51,212 bases of DNA from Candidatus Eisenbergiella intestinipullorum (GCA_019119815.1 DWWH01000003.1:1-51212); one strand, 5' to 3'. Shown: positions 8,798 to 16,660, numbered from the stretch's first letter. The notes: generated by a model not told the origin, from the letters alone. Numbers and translations are program-made.

Positions 8798-8878
8798 GCA
8801 ATTTAAAACAAGCCAGACCGCCCGCTGCGGCCACGATGTTGACTTGTTACGCAGTTCTGCGCCCGCTACTCCCTCACG
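8788..8878 (-). ncRNA. yybP-ykoY (Mn2+) riboswitch aptamer
   Basis: Read on the minus strand, the sequence has the conserved blocks of this class in order: GGGAGTAGC, AACAAGTCAACATCGTGG, TCTGGCTTGTT and TTGCGAGACTC. The outer helix can form between CGTGAG (8878-8873) and CTCATG (8793-8788). Known members bind Mn2+ and switch on exporters or P-type ATPases. Here the aptamer is followed by a P2-type ATPase, a known type of partner. Identified by recalled consensus, not by a covariance-model run. Confidence 0.88.
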
Positions 8879-8898
8879 GGATTTTTGATGTGAAAAGA

Positions 8899-8927
8899 AC
8901 TATAGCACGCCGGAGGGAATCTGTCAA
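8899..8927 (-). promoter_or_regulatory. Sigma-A promoter for the riboswitch and ATPase
   Basis: Minus strand TTGACA (8927-8922), 17-base spacer, TATAGT (8904-8899). The -35 box overlaps the stop codon (8926-8924) of the GH2 gene upstream, so the two transcription units are packed without a gap. Confidence 0.85.
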
Positions 8928-10645
8928 TCCTCAATTGCCGCTTTCTGCGTGTTGACATCATAGAAGAATTTCACATCCACCTTTTCTTTTCTGTCGTAGG
9001 TATAGATACCATTCTGCTCCTGCTCTACGTCGGTGAGCTGCGTATAGCAGAAGCCGAACATCTTCGGATTGGAAAGAAGAACCTCGGTCAGACCTTTATA
9101 ACGGGCGAGGAATTCTTCCTCGGTCTTCGGGCCGTTTCCGTAGCCCCAGGCCTTTTCATCGGAGGTGTCCATGGCCCACTTGATGCCGCCGTACTCGCTG
9201 ACGAACATGGGAAGGCCTTCGGTATAGTGCTGCCTGTCGCTGAGCCTGTCATGGAAGGTTCCGGTTCCGTTTTTGAAGGGCTCATAGGAAGCGGCGAACG
9301 CGGCCGGATCCTGTTCGTAGTCATGTACATCATAAATGTCCGTGATCACATGATAATTGCCGCTGGTGTCGATGCAGGGACGGGTGGTGTCATACTGCTT
9401 GGTGATCCGGTAGGTGAGTGCGAGCAGATCGTCGATCTGCCTGCGGCCCTGGTAATCCCAGGTTTCATTGAACGGGCACCAGCCGATGATGGAGGGATGG
9501 TTGAAATCCCGCTCGATGGCCTGGATCCACTCCGGGATGAAAGCCTCATATCCGGTATAGGAGGAGATGTCAAATCCCCAGTTTGCCATTTCACCCCAGG
9601 TCAGATACCCCATCCGGTCACAGTGATAGAGGAAGCGGGGCTCAAACACCTTCTGATGCAGGCGCGCGCCGTTAAAGCCTGCGGCCATGGACAGACGGAT
9701 GTCGTTCTGGAGCGCTTCGTCGGAGGGGGCGGTATAGATGCCGTCCGGATAGAAGCCCTGATCCAGAACCAGACGCTGGAATACGGATTTTCCGTTGATG
9801 AGGAAACGGTATCCGTCCAGTTTTACCTCGCGCATGCCGAAGTAGCTGGCCACACGGTCCTCTCCGAAGGTGAGCGCAAGGTCATACAGCCTTCCGGCGC
9901 CGGGCTCCCACAGATGGAGCTCCTTTAAGGGCAGCGTGAGGAATACGTTTCCGCAGGAGCTGGCCGCGGAAGCGCTTCCGCAGTCCTTTCCCTCATAGGA
10001 AGCGGAGGCGGTGAGTACCCCTTCTCCCTCCACCTGCGCCTTGATGGTGAGTGTCCCTTCCGAAATATTGGGATAATACTGAACCGCCTTTACATAGGAG
10101 GCGGGAACGAATTCCAGCCATACGGTCTGCCAGATCCCTGTGGTTCTGGTATAGGAGCAGGCATAGGAAGCGTAGCGGTCGCTCTGCTTTCCGATGGGCT
10201 GCAGAGGGCTTCTGGTATCGTCCTGCGCATAAACGGTCAGGTCATTTTCTCCCGCGCGCACCAGCCCGGTGATGTCAAAGGTGAAGGAAACGTATCCTCC
10301 CTTATGGCGTCCTGCTTCTTTTCCGTTTACGAACACGCGGCAGTCATAGTCCACCGCTCCGAAATGGATGAGCACTCTGCCCTGAAGCTGCTCTTTGGTC
10401 AGGGAGACGGTGCGGTGATACCAGACGGCAGGAATAAAATCCGTATAACCGATGCCGCTCAGCACGCTTTCCGGACAGAAGGGCACGGTGATTTTGTCCT
10501 TAAAATCCGTCCTGCTTCCAAATCCCCGCTCCAGCCCGCTGACGCCGAAGTCAAATTCAAAGTCCCAGGTTCCATTCAGATTCATCCAGTTCTCCCTCAC
10601 CATCTGAGGAAACGGATGCTCCGGTCTTGGCATGTTTGTTGTCAT
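8924..10645 (-). CDS. Glycoside hydrolase family 2 enzyme (beta-galactosidase/beta-glucuronidase-like)
   Basis: A 573-residue cytoplasmic enzyme of beta-glucuronidase size. Domains: jelly-roll sugar-binding domain (about 1-185), immunoglobulin-like domain (about 186-275), and a TIM barrel to the C terminus. The acid/base is Glu394 in PFNETWDYQ, and the nucleophile is Glu484 in FVSEYGG. No signal peptide is present. Activity on beta-galactosides, beta-glucuronides or beta-mannosides cannot be separated by sequence alone. It is divergent from an AraC regulator at 10839, which probably controls it. The start at 10645 follows AAGGAGAGG at the end of an unusual leader with a duplicated ribosome-site segment and strong hairpins. 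Confidence 0.85.
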   Translation of the reverse strand: MTTNMPRPEHPFPQMVRENWMNLNGTWDFEFDFGVSGLERGFGSRTDFKDKITVPFCPESVLSGIGYTDFIPAVWYHRTVSLTKEQLQGRVLIHFGAVDYDCRVFVNGKEAGRHKGGYVSFTFDITGLVRAGENDLTVYAQDDTRSPLQPIGKQSDRYASYACSYTRTTGIWQTVWLEFVPASYVKAVQYYPNISEGTLTIKAQVEGEGVLTASASYEGKDCGSASAASSCGNVFLTLPLKELHLWEPGAGRLYDLALTFGEDRVASYFGMREVKLDGYRFLINGKSVFQRLVLDQGFYPDGIYTAPSDEALQNDIRLSMAAGFNGARLHQKVFEPRFLYHCDRMGYLTWGEMANWGFDISSYTGYEAFIPEWIQAIERDFNHPSIIGWCPFNETWDYQGRRQIDDLLALTYRITKQYDTTRPCIDTSGNYHVITDIYDVHDYEQDPAAFAASYEPFKNGTGTFHDRLSDRQHYTEGLPMFVSEYGGIKWAMDTSDEKAWGYGNGPKTEEEFLARYKGLTEVLLSNPKMFGFCYTQLTDVEQEQNGIYTYDRKEKVDVKFFYDVNTQKAAIED

Positions 10646-10647
10646 AA

Positions 10648-10760
10648 CCTCTCCTTCCGCCGCCGTCAGGCGGCATTGAAATCATGGAAGAACGGCTCTA
10701 CCGTTCTTCGGCACGAACCAAAGGTTCGTGCCCCTCTCCTTCCGCCGCGATCAGGCGGCA
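10648..10760 (-). repeat. GH2 leader: duplicated ribosome-site segment around two hairpins (version F)
   Basis: Two 28-base segments (10648-10675 and 10733-10760) match at 26 positions. Each carries a short GCCGCC/GGCGGC hairpin followed on the minus strand by GGAAGGAGAGG. Between them are two perfect hairpins: 9 bp (GAAGAACGG, arms 10687-10695 and 10701-10709) and 10 bp (GGCACGAACC, arms 10710-10719 and 10723-10732, 3-base loop). Only the proximal copy is next to the GH2 start codon. No T-tract follows the hairpins. Confidence 0.75.
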
Positions 10761-10761
10761 C

Positions 10762-10790
10762 TTGTGATGATTGAAGTATACTGCTATAAT
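10762..10790 (+). promoter_or_regulatory. Sigma-A promoter for the AraC regulator
   Basis: TTGTGA (10762-10767), 17-base spacer, TATAAT (10785-10790), about 50 bases before the start codon. It lies in the divergent region shared with the GH2 gene. Confidence 0.7.
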
Positions 10791-10838
10791 TCAGGATAGA
10801 AAATGAAAAAAATACGCATATAAGTGAGGAATGCATGC

Positions 10839-11687
10839 ATGATGGAGGACATTGTTACCTTCCTGCCCGGCCAGCTGCCGGGAGAGGAGCGTTTTGCCGT
10901 TGAAATGACGGGGATCACGTACCCGGATGCCCGTTATCATATCGAAAGGGAGCATTCTCCCCTGCACTGTCTGGAATATGTGATCAGCGGAGAGGGACAC
11001 ATTGTGATGGAGGGAAGGGAATACCGGCCGAAGGCCGGGGACGCCTATCTGCTGGCCGCCGGGAAGGACCACAGCTACTGGGCAGATGCGGACAGGCCCT
11101 GGAAAAAAATCTGGATGAACATTTCCGGCAGTCTGGCCGATTCGCTGGTCGAAGGCTATGGGCTTACGGATGCGGTGGTATATGAGAGCTGTCCGGTTTA
11201 TCCGCAGTTCTGGGAATTCCTGCGGGTGTGCAGGACGTATGGAAGAAACAGGCGGGAGCTGGCGGAGCGGACGGTGCTGCTGTTTCATGAAATCCTGCTG
11301 AAGCTGTCTGAAAATCTGGTCTCCGCCCGGTCTGACGCCGGAGACCGGGAGAAGGGCGCGGTCTCGGAGGCGGCGCTTCAGGTAAGGGAATACATCGACG
11401 CGCACATTTACGAGAAAATCGCGGTTTCCGATCTGGCCCGGATTGCCAGCCTTTCCGCGTCCCAGCTCACCCGCGTGTTCCGAAGCGCATACGGACAGAG
11501 CCCGTATGACTATGTGCTGGCAAGAAAGATCGACACGGCCTGCCGGCTTCTTCTGAATACGGGAATGAGCGTGAAGGAGGTGGCATACCGGCTGAATTTT
11601 GTGGATGAACACTATTTTTCCAATGTTTTCAGCAAAAGGATGGGAATGCCGCCGGGAAGATACCGGACGGATGGGGGAAGCAGGTAA
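10839..11687 (+). CDS. AraC-family transcriptional regulator
   Basis: About 282 residues: an N-terminal cupin sugar-sensing domain (LEYVISGEGHIVMEGREY, then KAGDAYLLAAG) and a C-terminal AraC double helix-turn-helix ending in the standard MGMPPGRYR. GAGGA at 10826-10830 places ATG 10839 (or 10842) eight bases downstream; the frame is open from GTG 10824, but that lies over the ribosome site. It is divergent from the GH2 glycosidase, which makes it the likely local activator (inference). The hairpin CCCGGCT/AGCCGGG at 11717-11737 may end its transcript. Confidence 0.9.
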   Translation: MMEDIVTFLPGQLPGEERFAVEMTGITYPDARYHIEREHSPLHCLEYVISGEGHIVMEGREYRPKAGDAYLLAAGKDHSYWADADRPWKKIWMNISGSLADSLVEGYGLTDAVVYESCPVYPQFWEFLRVCRTYGRNRRELAERTVLLFHEILLKLSENLVSARSDAGDREKGAVSEAALQVREYIDAHIYEKIAVSDLARIASLSASQLTRVFRSAYGQSPYDYVLARKIDTACRLLLNTGMSVKEVAYRLNFVDEHYFSNVFSKRMGMPPGRYRTDGGSR

Positions 11688-11936
11688 CAGGGCGGCGGAT
11701 TTGGTCACGGGACAGGCCCGGCTCCGGAAAAGCCGGGAGATCTTCTGGAATATGAGCCGCCGAAGGAAAAGGCAAAAAGTCGTGTTTTATCCATCGGAAA
11801 AGGATTGCAGGAAGAAGCGCGATATGGTAAGCTGAGATCAGATACCCAAAACGGTTTCCCGTATTGTCGTATGCGGAAATGCCGGAACGGGCGGGGAGCC
11901 GCCGCAGTTCTGAAGTGTTTGGAAAGGGGGATTTCC

Positions 11937-12188
11937 ATGAACAGATATTTATTATGGCTGATCATCGTAGCTGCCGCTGTGATTCTGATTCCGCTGATCG
12001 CTGCCGTGATTCGTGATCTCGATTATAAGCGGCAGATTTCCGGAAAGAGGAAGGTGCGCACGCTGAAGGAAGGCGAGCAGGTGAAGGCGGAGAGCGGCGC
12101 TCCGAATATGGATATGGAAATCCTGGCGGCGGAAGCGAAGATGAAGAGCGCGCAGAATGTGATGGGGCCGGGAGGACTGGGAGGATGA
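11937..12188 (+). CDS. Small single-pass membrane protein, unknown function
   Basis: 83 residues. The N-terminal third is one hydrophobic helix (LLWLIIVAAAVILIPLIAAV), followed by a short basic stretch (YKRQISGKRKVR), an acidic/Ala helix and a Gly-rich end (MGPGGLGG). The ribosome site GGAAAGGGGG lies at 11921-11930. It stands alone between the AraC gene and the DUF1349 gene. The 250 bp upstream hold one weak hairpin and a poor TTGCAG-17-TAAGCT promoter candidate at 11805. No family recognised. Confidence 0.6.
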   Translation: MNRYLLWLIIVAAAVILIPLIAAVIRDLDYKRQISGKRKVRTLKEGEQVKAESGAPNMDMEILAAEAKMKSAQNVMGPGGLGG

Positions 12189-12273
12189 CAGGCAGAGCCG
12201 CTGTGTTCCTGTGGCAAAAAAGCATTACAGGGAAAGGAAAGACAGCAGCTCTCGCGATTCTGTTTTAAAAAGT

Positions 12274-12285
12274 CAAAACGTTTTG
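12274..12285. promoter_or_regulatory. Perfect 12-bp palindrome, LacI-family-like operator candidate
   Basis: CAAAACGTTTTG sits about 55 bases before the DUF1349 start. A central CG flanked by AA/TT is typical of LacI/GalR-type and cre-like operators. A similar palindrome (CAAACGTTTG) lies inside the promoter of the GH51 gene at 18136-18145. Function inferred only. Confidence 0.4.
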
Positions 12286-12337
12286 TGCCGGACGGCGAAA
12301 AGGAAGAGGATAGGAAAAAATACTGGAGGAATGCGGA

Positions 12338-12955
12338 ATGGAAATCAAATTTGATGCTGCAAAGTTACAATGGACAAGGGAGCCGGAAAACTATCGGATT
12401 TCTCCGGAGAAAATCGAGATTACCACAAAGCCGAATACGGATCTGTGGCAAAGAACGTATTACCATTTTCGCAATGATAATGCGCCCGTGCTTCAGATGA
12501 AAACCAGTGAGCCGTTTTTTTCTTTTGTTGTTAAAACGGAATTTGCCAGCCGGCATCGGTTTGACCAGTGTGGGATTGTTGTTTACCTGGACAGTGAGAA
12601 CTGGATCAAAGGCTCCGTTGAATATGAAAATGACCGGTTTCAGCACCTTGGAAGCGTGGTAACCAATCACGGTTATTCGGATTGGGCTACGACGGAAATT
12701 GATGCCGGTATCAAATCCATGTGGTATCGGTTAAGCCGCCGGGAGGATGATTTCCGCATCGAATGCTCGGAAGATGGGGTGGTTTACCATCAGATCCGGA
12801 TTTGCCATCTGCTGGAGGGAAAGGAAGAGATTTCTTTTGGTATCTATGCCTGCAGCCCGGAAGATTCCTCCTTCGTGGCCACATTTACCAACATGGAAAT
12901 CACGGAATGCAGATGGCTGGCACATGACGGTCAGGCCCCGGATGAAAATCTATAA
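12338..12955 (+). CDS. DUF1349 domain protein (concanavalin-like fold)
   Basis: A 205-residue soluble protein of beta-strand character, matching the DUF1349 family by features such as the DxCGIVVYLDSENWIKGSVEYEN block, WYRLSRREDDFRIECSEDG, and the C-terminal FGIYACSPEDSSFVATFTNM. The family has a jelly-roll fold resembling carbohydrate-binding domains and is often encoded near sugar-utilisation genes; its role is not settled. The ribosome site TGGAGG is at about 12325. Its base composition is less G/C-rich than its neighbours, with more AT-ending codons, which may hint at separate acquisition. Confidence 0.75.
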   Translation: MEIKFDAAKLQWTREPENYRISPEKIEITTKPNTDLWQRTYYHFRNDNAPVLQMKTSEPFFSFVVKTEFASRHRFDQCGIVVYLDSENWIKGSVEYENDRFQHLGSVVTNHGYSDWATTEIDAGIKSMWYRLSRREDDFRIECSEDGVVYHQIRICHLLEGKEEISFGIYACSPEDSSFVATFTNMEITECRWLAHDGQAPDENL

Positions 12956-12972
12956 TTTTTGAGAATGGCTGG

Positions 12973-13055
12973 CTGATAACGGAGCAGACAGCAAAGCCGG
13001 CCGGGAGCATCCGGCCTGGCACGAAACGCCTGGAATGGCCGGATGCCGTTATCAG
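12973..13055. repeat. Inverted repeat enclosing an inner GC hairpin
   Basis: CTGATAACGG (12973-12982) is matched by CCGTTATCAG (13046-13055), with GGCCGG/CCGGCC-type inner pairings between them. It lies between the convergent DUF1349 and copA genes. There is no T-tract, so it is not a standard terminator. The 8-base core GATAACGG/CCGTTATC also brackets part of leader copy B (20647-20654 and 20725-20732, approximately). Confidence 0.5.
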
Positions 13056-13091
13056 CTCTGCCGAAGGCTGAGCTGTGACCAATCTTCAAAG

Positions 13092-13145
13092 AAAAAAGGG
13101 AGCTGCCGCATCAATGACTGGGAAATCATTGAGTGCGGCAGCCCT
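13092..13145 (-). terminator. Strong terminator of the csoR-copA operon
   Basis: On the minus strand a long stem, GGCTGCCGCACTCAATGA against TCATTGATGCGGCAGCTC, with a short loop, is followed by six T (13097-13092). It starts 19 bases after the copA stop codon. Confidence 0.9.
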
Positions 13146-13163
13146 CGGTTTGCCGGGGACAGG

Positions 13164-15878
13164 TTATGCCGTCCGGCATCCGGTGGGAGTATATCCCGCT
13201 TCGGTTACAGCGTCCATGAGAACCTGATCGTCCACCTCTTTGGACAGGGTTACGGTCGCTTCCTTATTTTCCAGGCTCACATCCGCGGCGGATACGCCGT
13301 CAACGGCCGCGAGAGCCTTCTGTACATGCGCCTGGCAGTGCGCGCACATCATACCATCTACAGAGATCACTTTTTTCATTTCCTTTTCTCCTTTCAGATC
13401 GGACTGCACAGGGCAGCCGTTTGGTGTATTTATGGGGGAAGCCGGATGAACCGGCATTTCCTGCGTAAGAGGGTTCGATTCGTCCGGCGCTTCCGATTTG
13501 AAGAAGCGCAGGCGCAGGGCGTTTGTCACCACGCAGACGGAGCTTAAGCTCATGGCGGCGGAGCCGATCATGGGGCTTAACCGAAGGCCGAAGGCCGGGA
13601 AGAGAGCGCCCGCGGCCACCGGGATGCCGAGGATGTTATAGAAGAAGGCCCAGAACAGATTCATCCGGATGTTGCGGATGACGCTGCGGCTTAAGCGGAT
13701 GGCGGTGACCACGTCATACAGGGAATCCTTCATCAGCACCACGTCGGCGGAGTCGATGGCGATGTCCGTTCCGGCTCCGATGGCGATGCCGATGTCGGCG
13801 CGGGTCAGGGCGGGAGCGTCGTTGATGCCGTCGCCCACCATGGCCACCCGATGGCCTTTTTCCTGCAGGGCGCGGATCTTTTCTTCCTTCTGGGTGGGAA
13901 GCACGTCGGAGATGGCTTCCTCGATGCCGAGCTGCTTCTGGATGGCGGAGGCTGTCAGCCTGTTGTCCCCGGTGAGCATGACCACATGGATGCCCATTTC
14001 ACGGAAGGCTTTGATGGCGGTCACGCTGGAGGGACGGACGGTGTCCGCCACGGCGATGATGCCGGCGATTCGGAAGCCCGCGGAACCGGCAGCGCCGTCC
14101 GTCTTTTCCGCACAGGAGAACAGCAGGGGCGTCTTGCCCTGTCCGGCGAGACGGTCCATCTGCGCTTTGATTTCGGAATATTCCGGCATTTGGGAAATTG
14201 CAAGAACCTCTTCCATGTATGCAGGATTTCCTGCGTACCAGATCCGGCCGTTCACCTCGGCGCGGATGCCGCGGCCGGATACGGCGGTAAAATCCTTCGC
14301 AGCCGGGACCGGCAGGCCTTCTGCCCTGGCTTTTTCCACCACAGCCTGCGCCAGCGGATGCTCGCTCCCGGATTCCGCGGCCGCGGCCAGGGCGAGAAAC
14401 CGCTTTTCAGCGGAAGGATTTTCAGGAGAGGAAGCTTCATCTGTTCCGGTAAAGCTGTCATCCAGCACAATCACATCCGTCACGGAAGGATGGCCGGAGG
14501 TGATGGTTCCTGTTTTGTCCAGCACAATGGTGTCGATGGAGTGCAGGTTTTCCAGGCTTTCGGCGGACTTGATGAGGATGCCGTATTCCGCCGCCTTTCC
14601 GGTGCCCACCATGATGGCCACGGGCGTGGCAAGGCCCAGCGCGCAGGGGCAGGAGATGACCAGCACGGAGATGGCGCTGGAAAGGGCGAATTCAAAGCCC
14701 GCTCCGGCGATGAGCCAGACGATGGCAGTCAGGATGGCGATGACGATGACCGCGGGAACGAATACGCCGCTGACCCTGTCGGCAAGCCTTGCGATGGGAG
14801 CTTTGGTATTTCCCGCCTCATCCACCAGACGGATGATCTGCGCCAGAGTGGTATCGTCGCCCACGCGGGAAGCGCGGAAACGGAAGGAGCCGTTTTTATT
14901 GATGGTGGCGGAGATCACCGTATCTCCCTCGCCCTTTTCCACCGGAATGCTTTCCCCGGTGATGGCGGACTGATCCAGAAAGCCGTTGCCCTCCGTGATC
15001 ACCCCGTCCACGGGAATGCTCATGCCGGGGCGGATGACCACGATGTCCCCGGCTATCACCTGCTCGGCGGGGACGGTGATTTCTTCGCCGTCCCGGAGGA
15101 TGACGGCGGTTTTGGGAGCCAGATCCACCAGCTTGCCCAGCGCGTCGGAGGTTTTGGATTTGGAGCGGGCCTCCAGATATTTTCCCACCGTCACCAGCGT
15201 CAGGATCATGGCGGCGGATTCAAAATAGAGCTGATGGGCGTAGTGATGTACCAGCTCCATATCGTTGTGGCCAAAGCCCCAGGCAATCCGGTAGATGGCG
15301 AAGATTCCGTAGAGGAAGGCGGCCGAAGAGCCCACGGCCACCAGGGAGTCCATGTTCGGGGCGCGCATGATGAGCGCCTTAAAGCCGGTCTGGAAAAAGT
15401 GCCGGTTGATGAGAAGCACCGGGATGGTCAGAAACAGCTGGGTGAGCGCCGAGATCAGCGCATTTTCCTCCCCCACAAAAATGCCGGGAACGGGAAGCCC
15501 CATCATATGCCCCATGGCGATGTACATGAGGGGAACCAGGATGAGGATGGAGGAAATCAGTCTGGTTTTCATGGCCTTCTGGTTCTGCAGGGTGCGGTCC
15601 TGCCGGTCCTGCCATTCTTTGCCGAAGCCGCTTTTTCCCTTCGCATTTCCCGGAACATTTTCCTGTTCCACAGGGGAAGCGCCGTAGCCGATTTTGCTGA
15701 CGGCCTGGCAGATCTCGTTTTCCGTGACCGCGTTTTCATCATAGGAAACGGTCATGTTGTTGGAAAGGAGGCTGACGTTGACCTCGGACACGCCGGGCAG
15801 CTTACTGACGCAGCGCGTGACGTTTGCCTGGCATGCCGCGCAGGTCATGCCGCTGACGTTATATTTTTCTGTTTTCAT
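13164..15878 (-). CDS. copA: Copper-exporting P1B-type ATPase with N- and C-terminal HMA domains
   Basis: A 904-residue membrane pump exporting Cu+. Order: N-terminal heavy-metal domain with GMTCAAC (Cys13, Cys16), eight transmembrane helices, actuator TGES, transmembrane CPC (410-412), DKTGT (Asp454), SEHPLAQA, GDGINDAP, then a hydrophilic linker and a second heavy-metal domain at the extreme C terminus with GMMCAHC (about 840-845). The usual CopA carries its metal domains only at the N terminus; the C-terminal one looks like a fused CopZ chaperone. It is downstream of csoR in one operon. The leader contains a CGCCGCC/GGCGGCG hairpin at about 15897-15912. Confidence 0.93.
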   Translation of the reverse strand: MKTEKYNVSGMTCAACQANVTRCVSKLPGVSEVNVSLLSNNMTVSYDENAVTENEICQAVSKIGYGASPVEQENVPGNAKGKSGFGKEWQDRQDRTLQNQKAMKTRLISSILILVPLMYIAMGHMMGLPVPGIFVGEENALISALTQLFLTIPVLLINRHFFQTGFKALIMRAPNMDSLVAVGSSAAFLYGIFAIYRIAWGFGHNDMELVHHYAHQLYFESAAMILTLVTVGKYLEARSKSKTSDALGKLVDLAPKTAVILRDGEEITVPAEQVIAGDIVVIRPGMSIPVDGVITEGNGFLDQSAITGESIPVEKGEGDTVISATINKNGSFRFRASRVGDDTTLAQIIRLVDEAGNTKAPIARLADRVSGVFVPAVIVIAILTAIVWLIAGAGFEFALSSAISVLVISCPCALGLATPVAIMVGTGKAAEYGILIKSAESLENLHSIDTIVLDKTGTITSGHPSVTDVIVLDDSFTGTDEASSPENPSAEKRFLALAAAAESGSEHPLAQAVVEKARAEGLPVPAAKDFTAVSGRGIRAEVNGRIWYAGNPAYMEEVLAISQMPEYSEIKAQMDRLAGQGKTPLLFSCAEKTDGAAGSAGFRIAGIIAVADTVRPSSVTAIKAFREMGIHVVMLTGDNRLTASAIQKQLGIEEAISDVLPTQKEEKIRALQEKGHRVAMVGDGINDAPALTRADIGIAIGAGTDIAIDSADVVLMKDSLYDVVTAIRLSRSVIRNIRMNLFWAFFYNILGIPVAAGALFPAFGLRLSPMIGSAAMSLSSVCVVTNALRLRFFKSEAPDESNPLTQEMPVHPASPINTPNGCPVQSDLKGEKEMKKVISVDGMMCAHCQAHVQKALAAVDGVSAADVSLENKEATVTLSKEVDDQVLMDAVTEAGYTPTGCRTA

Positions 15879-15938
15879 AGTGATCCTGCTTTCTGCCGCC
15901 GCCGGGCGGCGCCTTAGATTCCATCTTTCAGCGAACTG

Positions 15939-15990
15939 CTTATTTCGGCGAACTTATTTAAGTGGGCTTATTTAAGCGAACTTATTTAAG
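15939..15990. repeat. Four 14-bp tandem units at the csoR 3' end
   Basis: CTTATTT starts at 15939, 15953, 15967 and 15981, an exact 14-base period; the last three units contain the palindrome CTTATTTAAG. The csoR stop codon (15982-15984) lies in the last unit, so the array appears to have grown out of the gene end. Confidence 0.8.
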
Positions 15991-16359
15991 TTTGCGTATC
16001 AGCTCAAAAGCTTCTTCCACAATCTGAGTATTGCCGTTCTGTACCTCTTCTACCACGCAGGTTTCCATGTGCTCCCGGAGGATGATGTAGCCGAAGGACT
16101 GGAGCGCGCTCTCCACGGCGGCAACCTGCGTGAGGATGTCTCCGCAGTAGCGGTTGTCGTCCAGCATCCGGCCGATGCCGGCAAGCTGGCCGCTGATCCG
16201 GTTCAGCCGGTTCTTCAGGCTCTTCAGCTCCGCCTCGCTGCGGGGCGTTTTTTTATGATGACAGGCGTGGCAGGAGGTATTTCCGCAGGTAAGGCCGCTT
16301 TCGGAAGCCGGCTCAGCCGATGCGCATTCACAGGCGGCGGTATTGTTCTTTTGTTCCAT
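15982..16359 (-). CDS. csoR: CsoR-type copper-sensing repressor
   Basis: A 125-residue all-helical repressor. The Cu+ ligands are seen in the right spacing: Cys72, His97, Cys101 (C-x24-H-x3-C). The family forms a disc-shaped tetramer that leaves DNA when Cu+ binds. The N terminus carries an extra Cys/His-rich tail (Cys10, Cys12, Cys25, Cys30, Cys33, His34, His35), not part of the core fold and possibly an added metal site. The start at 16359 follows AAAGGAGG. It is the first gene of an operon with copA and lies directly behind a promoter with two matching operators. Confidence 0.93.
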   Translation of the reverse strand: MEQKNNTAACECASAEPASESGLTCGNTSCHACHHKKTPRSEAELKSLKNRLNRISGQLAGIGRMLDDNRYCGDILTQVAAVESALQSFGYIILREHMETCVVEEVQNGNTQIVEEAFELIRKLK

Positions 16360-16404
16360 GAAAATCCTCCTTTTTCAGAATTCATGATCGACAGGGAATT
16401 CGAG

Positions 16405-16421
16405 ATACCCCTGCCGGGTAT
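16405..16421. promoter_or_regulatory. CsoR operator 2 (downstream of the -10 box)
   Basis: ATACCC-CTGCC-GGGTAT is a perfect 6-bp inverted repeat resembling known CsoR boxes. It lies about 15 bases downstream of the csoR -10 box, where bound repressor would block the start site. Confidence 0.7.
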
Positions 16422-16434
16422 TTTTGATAGCATT

Positions 16435-16464
16435 ATCATATACCTGGTAGGGGTATGTTGTCAA
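16435..16464 (-). promoter_or_regulatory. csoR-copA promoter with CsoR operator 1 in the spacer
   Basis: Minus strand TTGACA (16464-16459), 18-base spacer, TATGAT (16440-16435). The spacer holds ATACCCCTACCAGGTAT (16456-16440), a CsoR-type box with ATACC/GGTAT arms. With operator 2 this gives double coverage of the promoter. Confidence 0.8.
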
Positions 16465-16579
16465 TGGTAAAAATCTAAATTTGCCGCAATCCAGGGAAGA
16501 GGCTGTCCTCCGCGCCGCCTGCGGAAGCGCTCTGCTGAGAAAGAACCGGGTGGCAAAGTACGGAAATCCATCCTCATTC

Positions 16580-16608
16580 TTTACAAAAGAAAAAAAGCCT
16601 GCTATGCT
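16580..16608 (+). promoter_or_regulatory. Sigma-A promoter of the CD3324-like gene
   Basis: TTTACA (16580-16585), 17-base spacer, TATGCT (16603-16608), about 160 bases before the CD3324-like start. The long leader holds a small reading frame and a hairpin. The stretch 16470-16579 shows nothing else. Confidence 0.6.
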
Positions 16609-16660
16609 TGAAAGCAGAGTAAAAGCAAAAAGGACTGGAAAAGAAAGGGGACTTCACTGT

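Noticed and set aside
8755..8890. Leader of the P2 ATPase considered as a magnesium (M-box) riboswitch
   Set aside because: The conserved blocks (GGGAGTAGC, GTCAACATCGTGG, TCTGGCTTGTT, GCGAGACTC) are those of the yybP-ykoY class and not those of the M-box.
13851..15917. 688-codon plus-strand frame opposite copA
   Set aside because: Antisense shadow of a certain P1B ATPase; Gly/His/Asp-rich low-information product.
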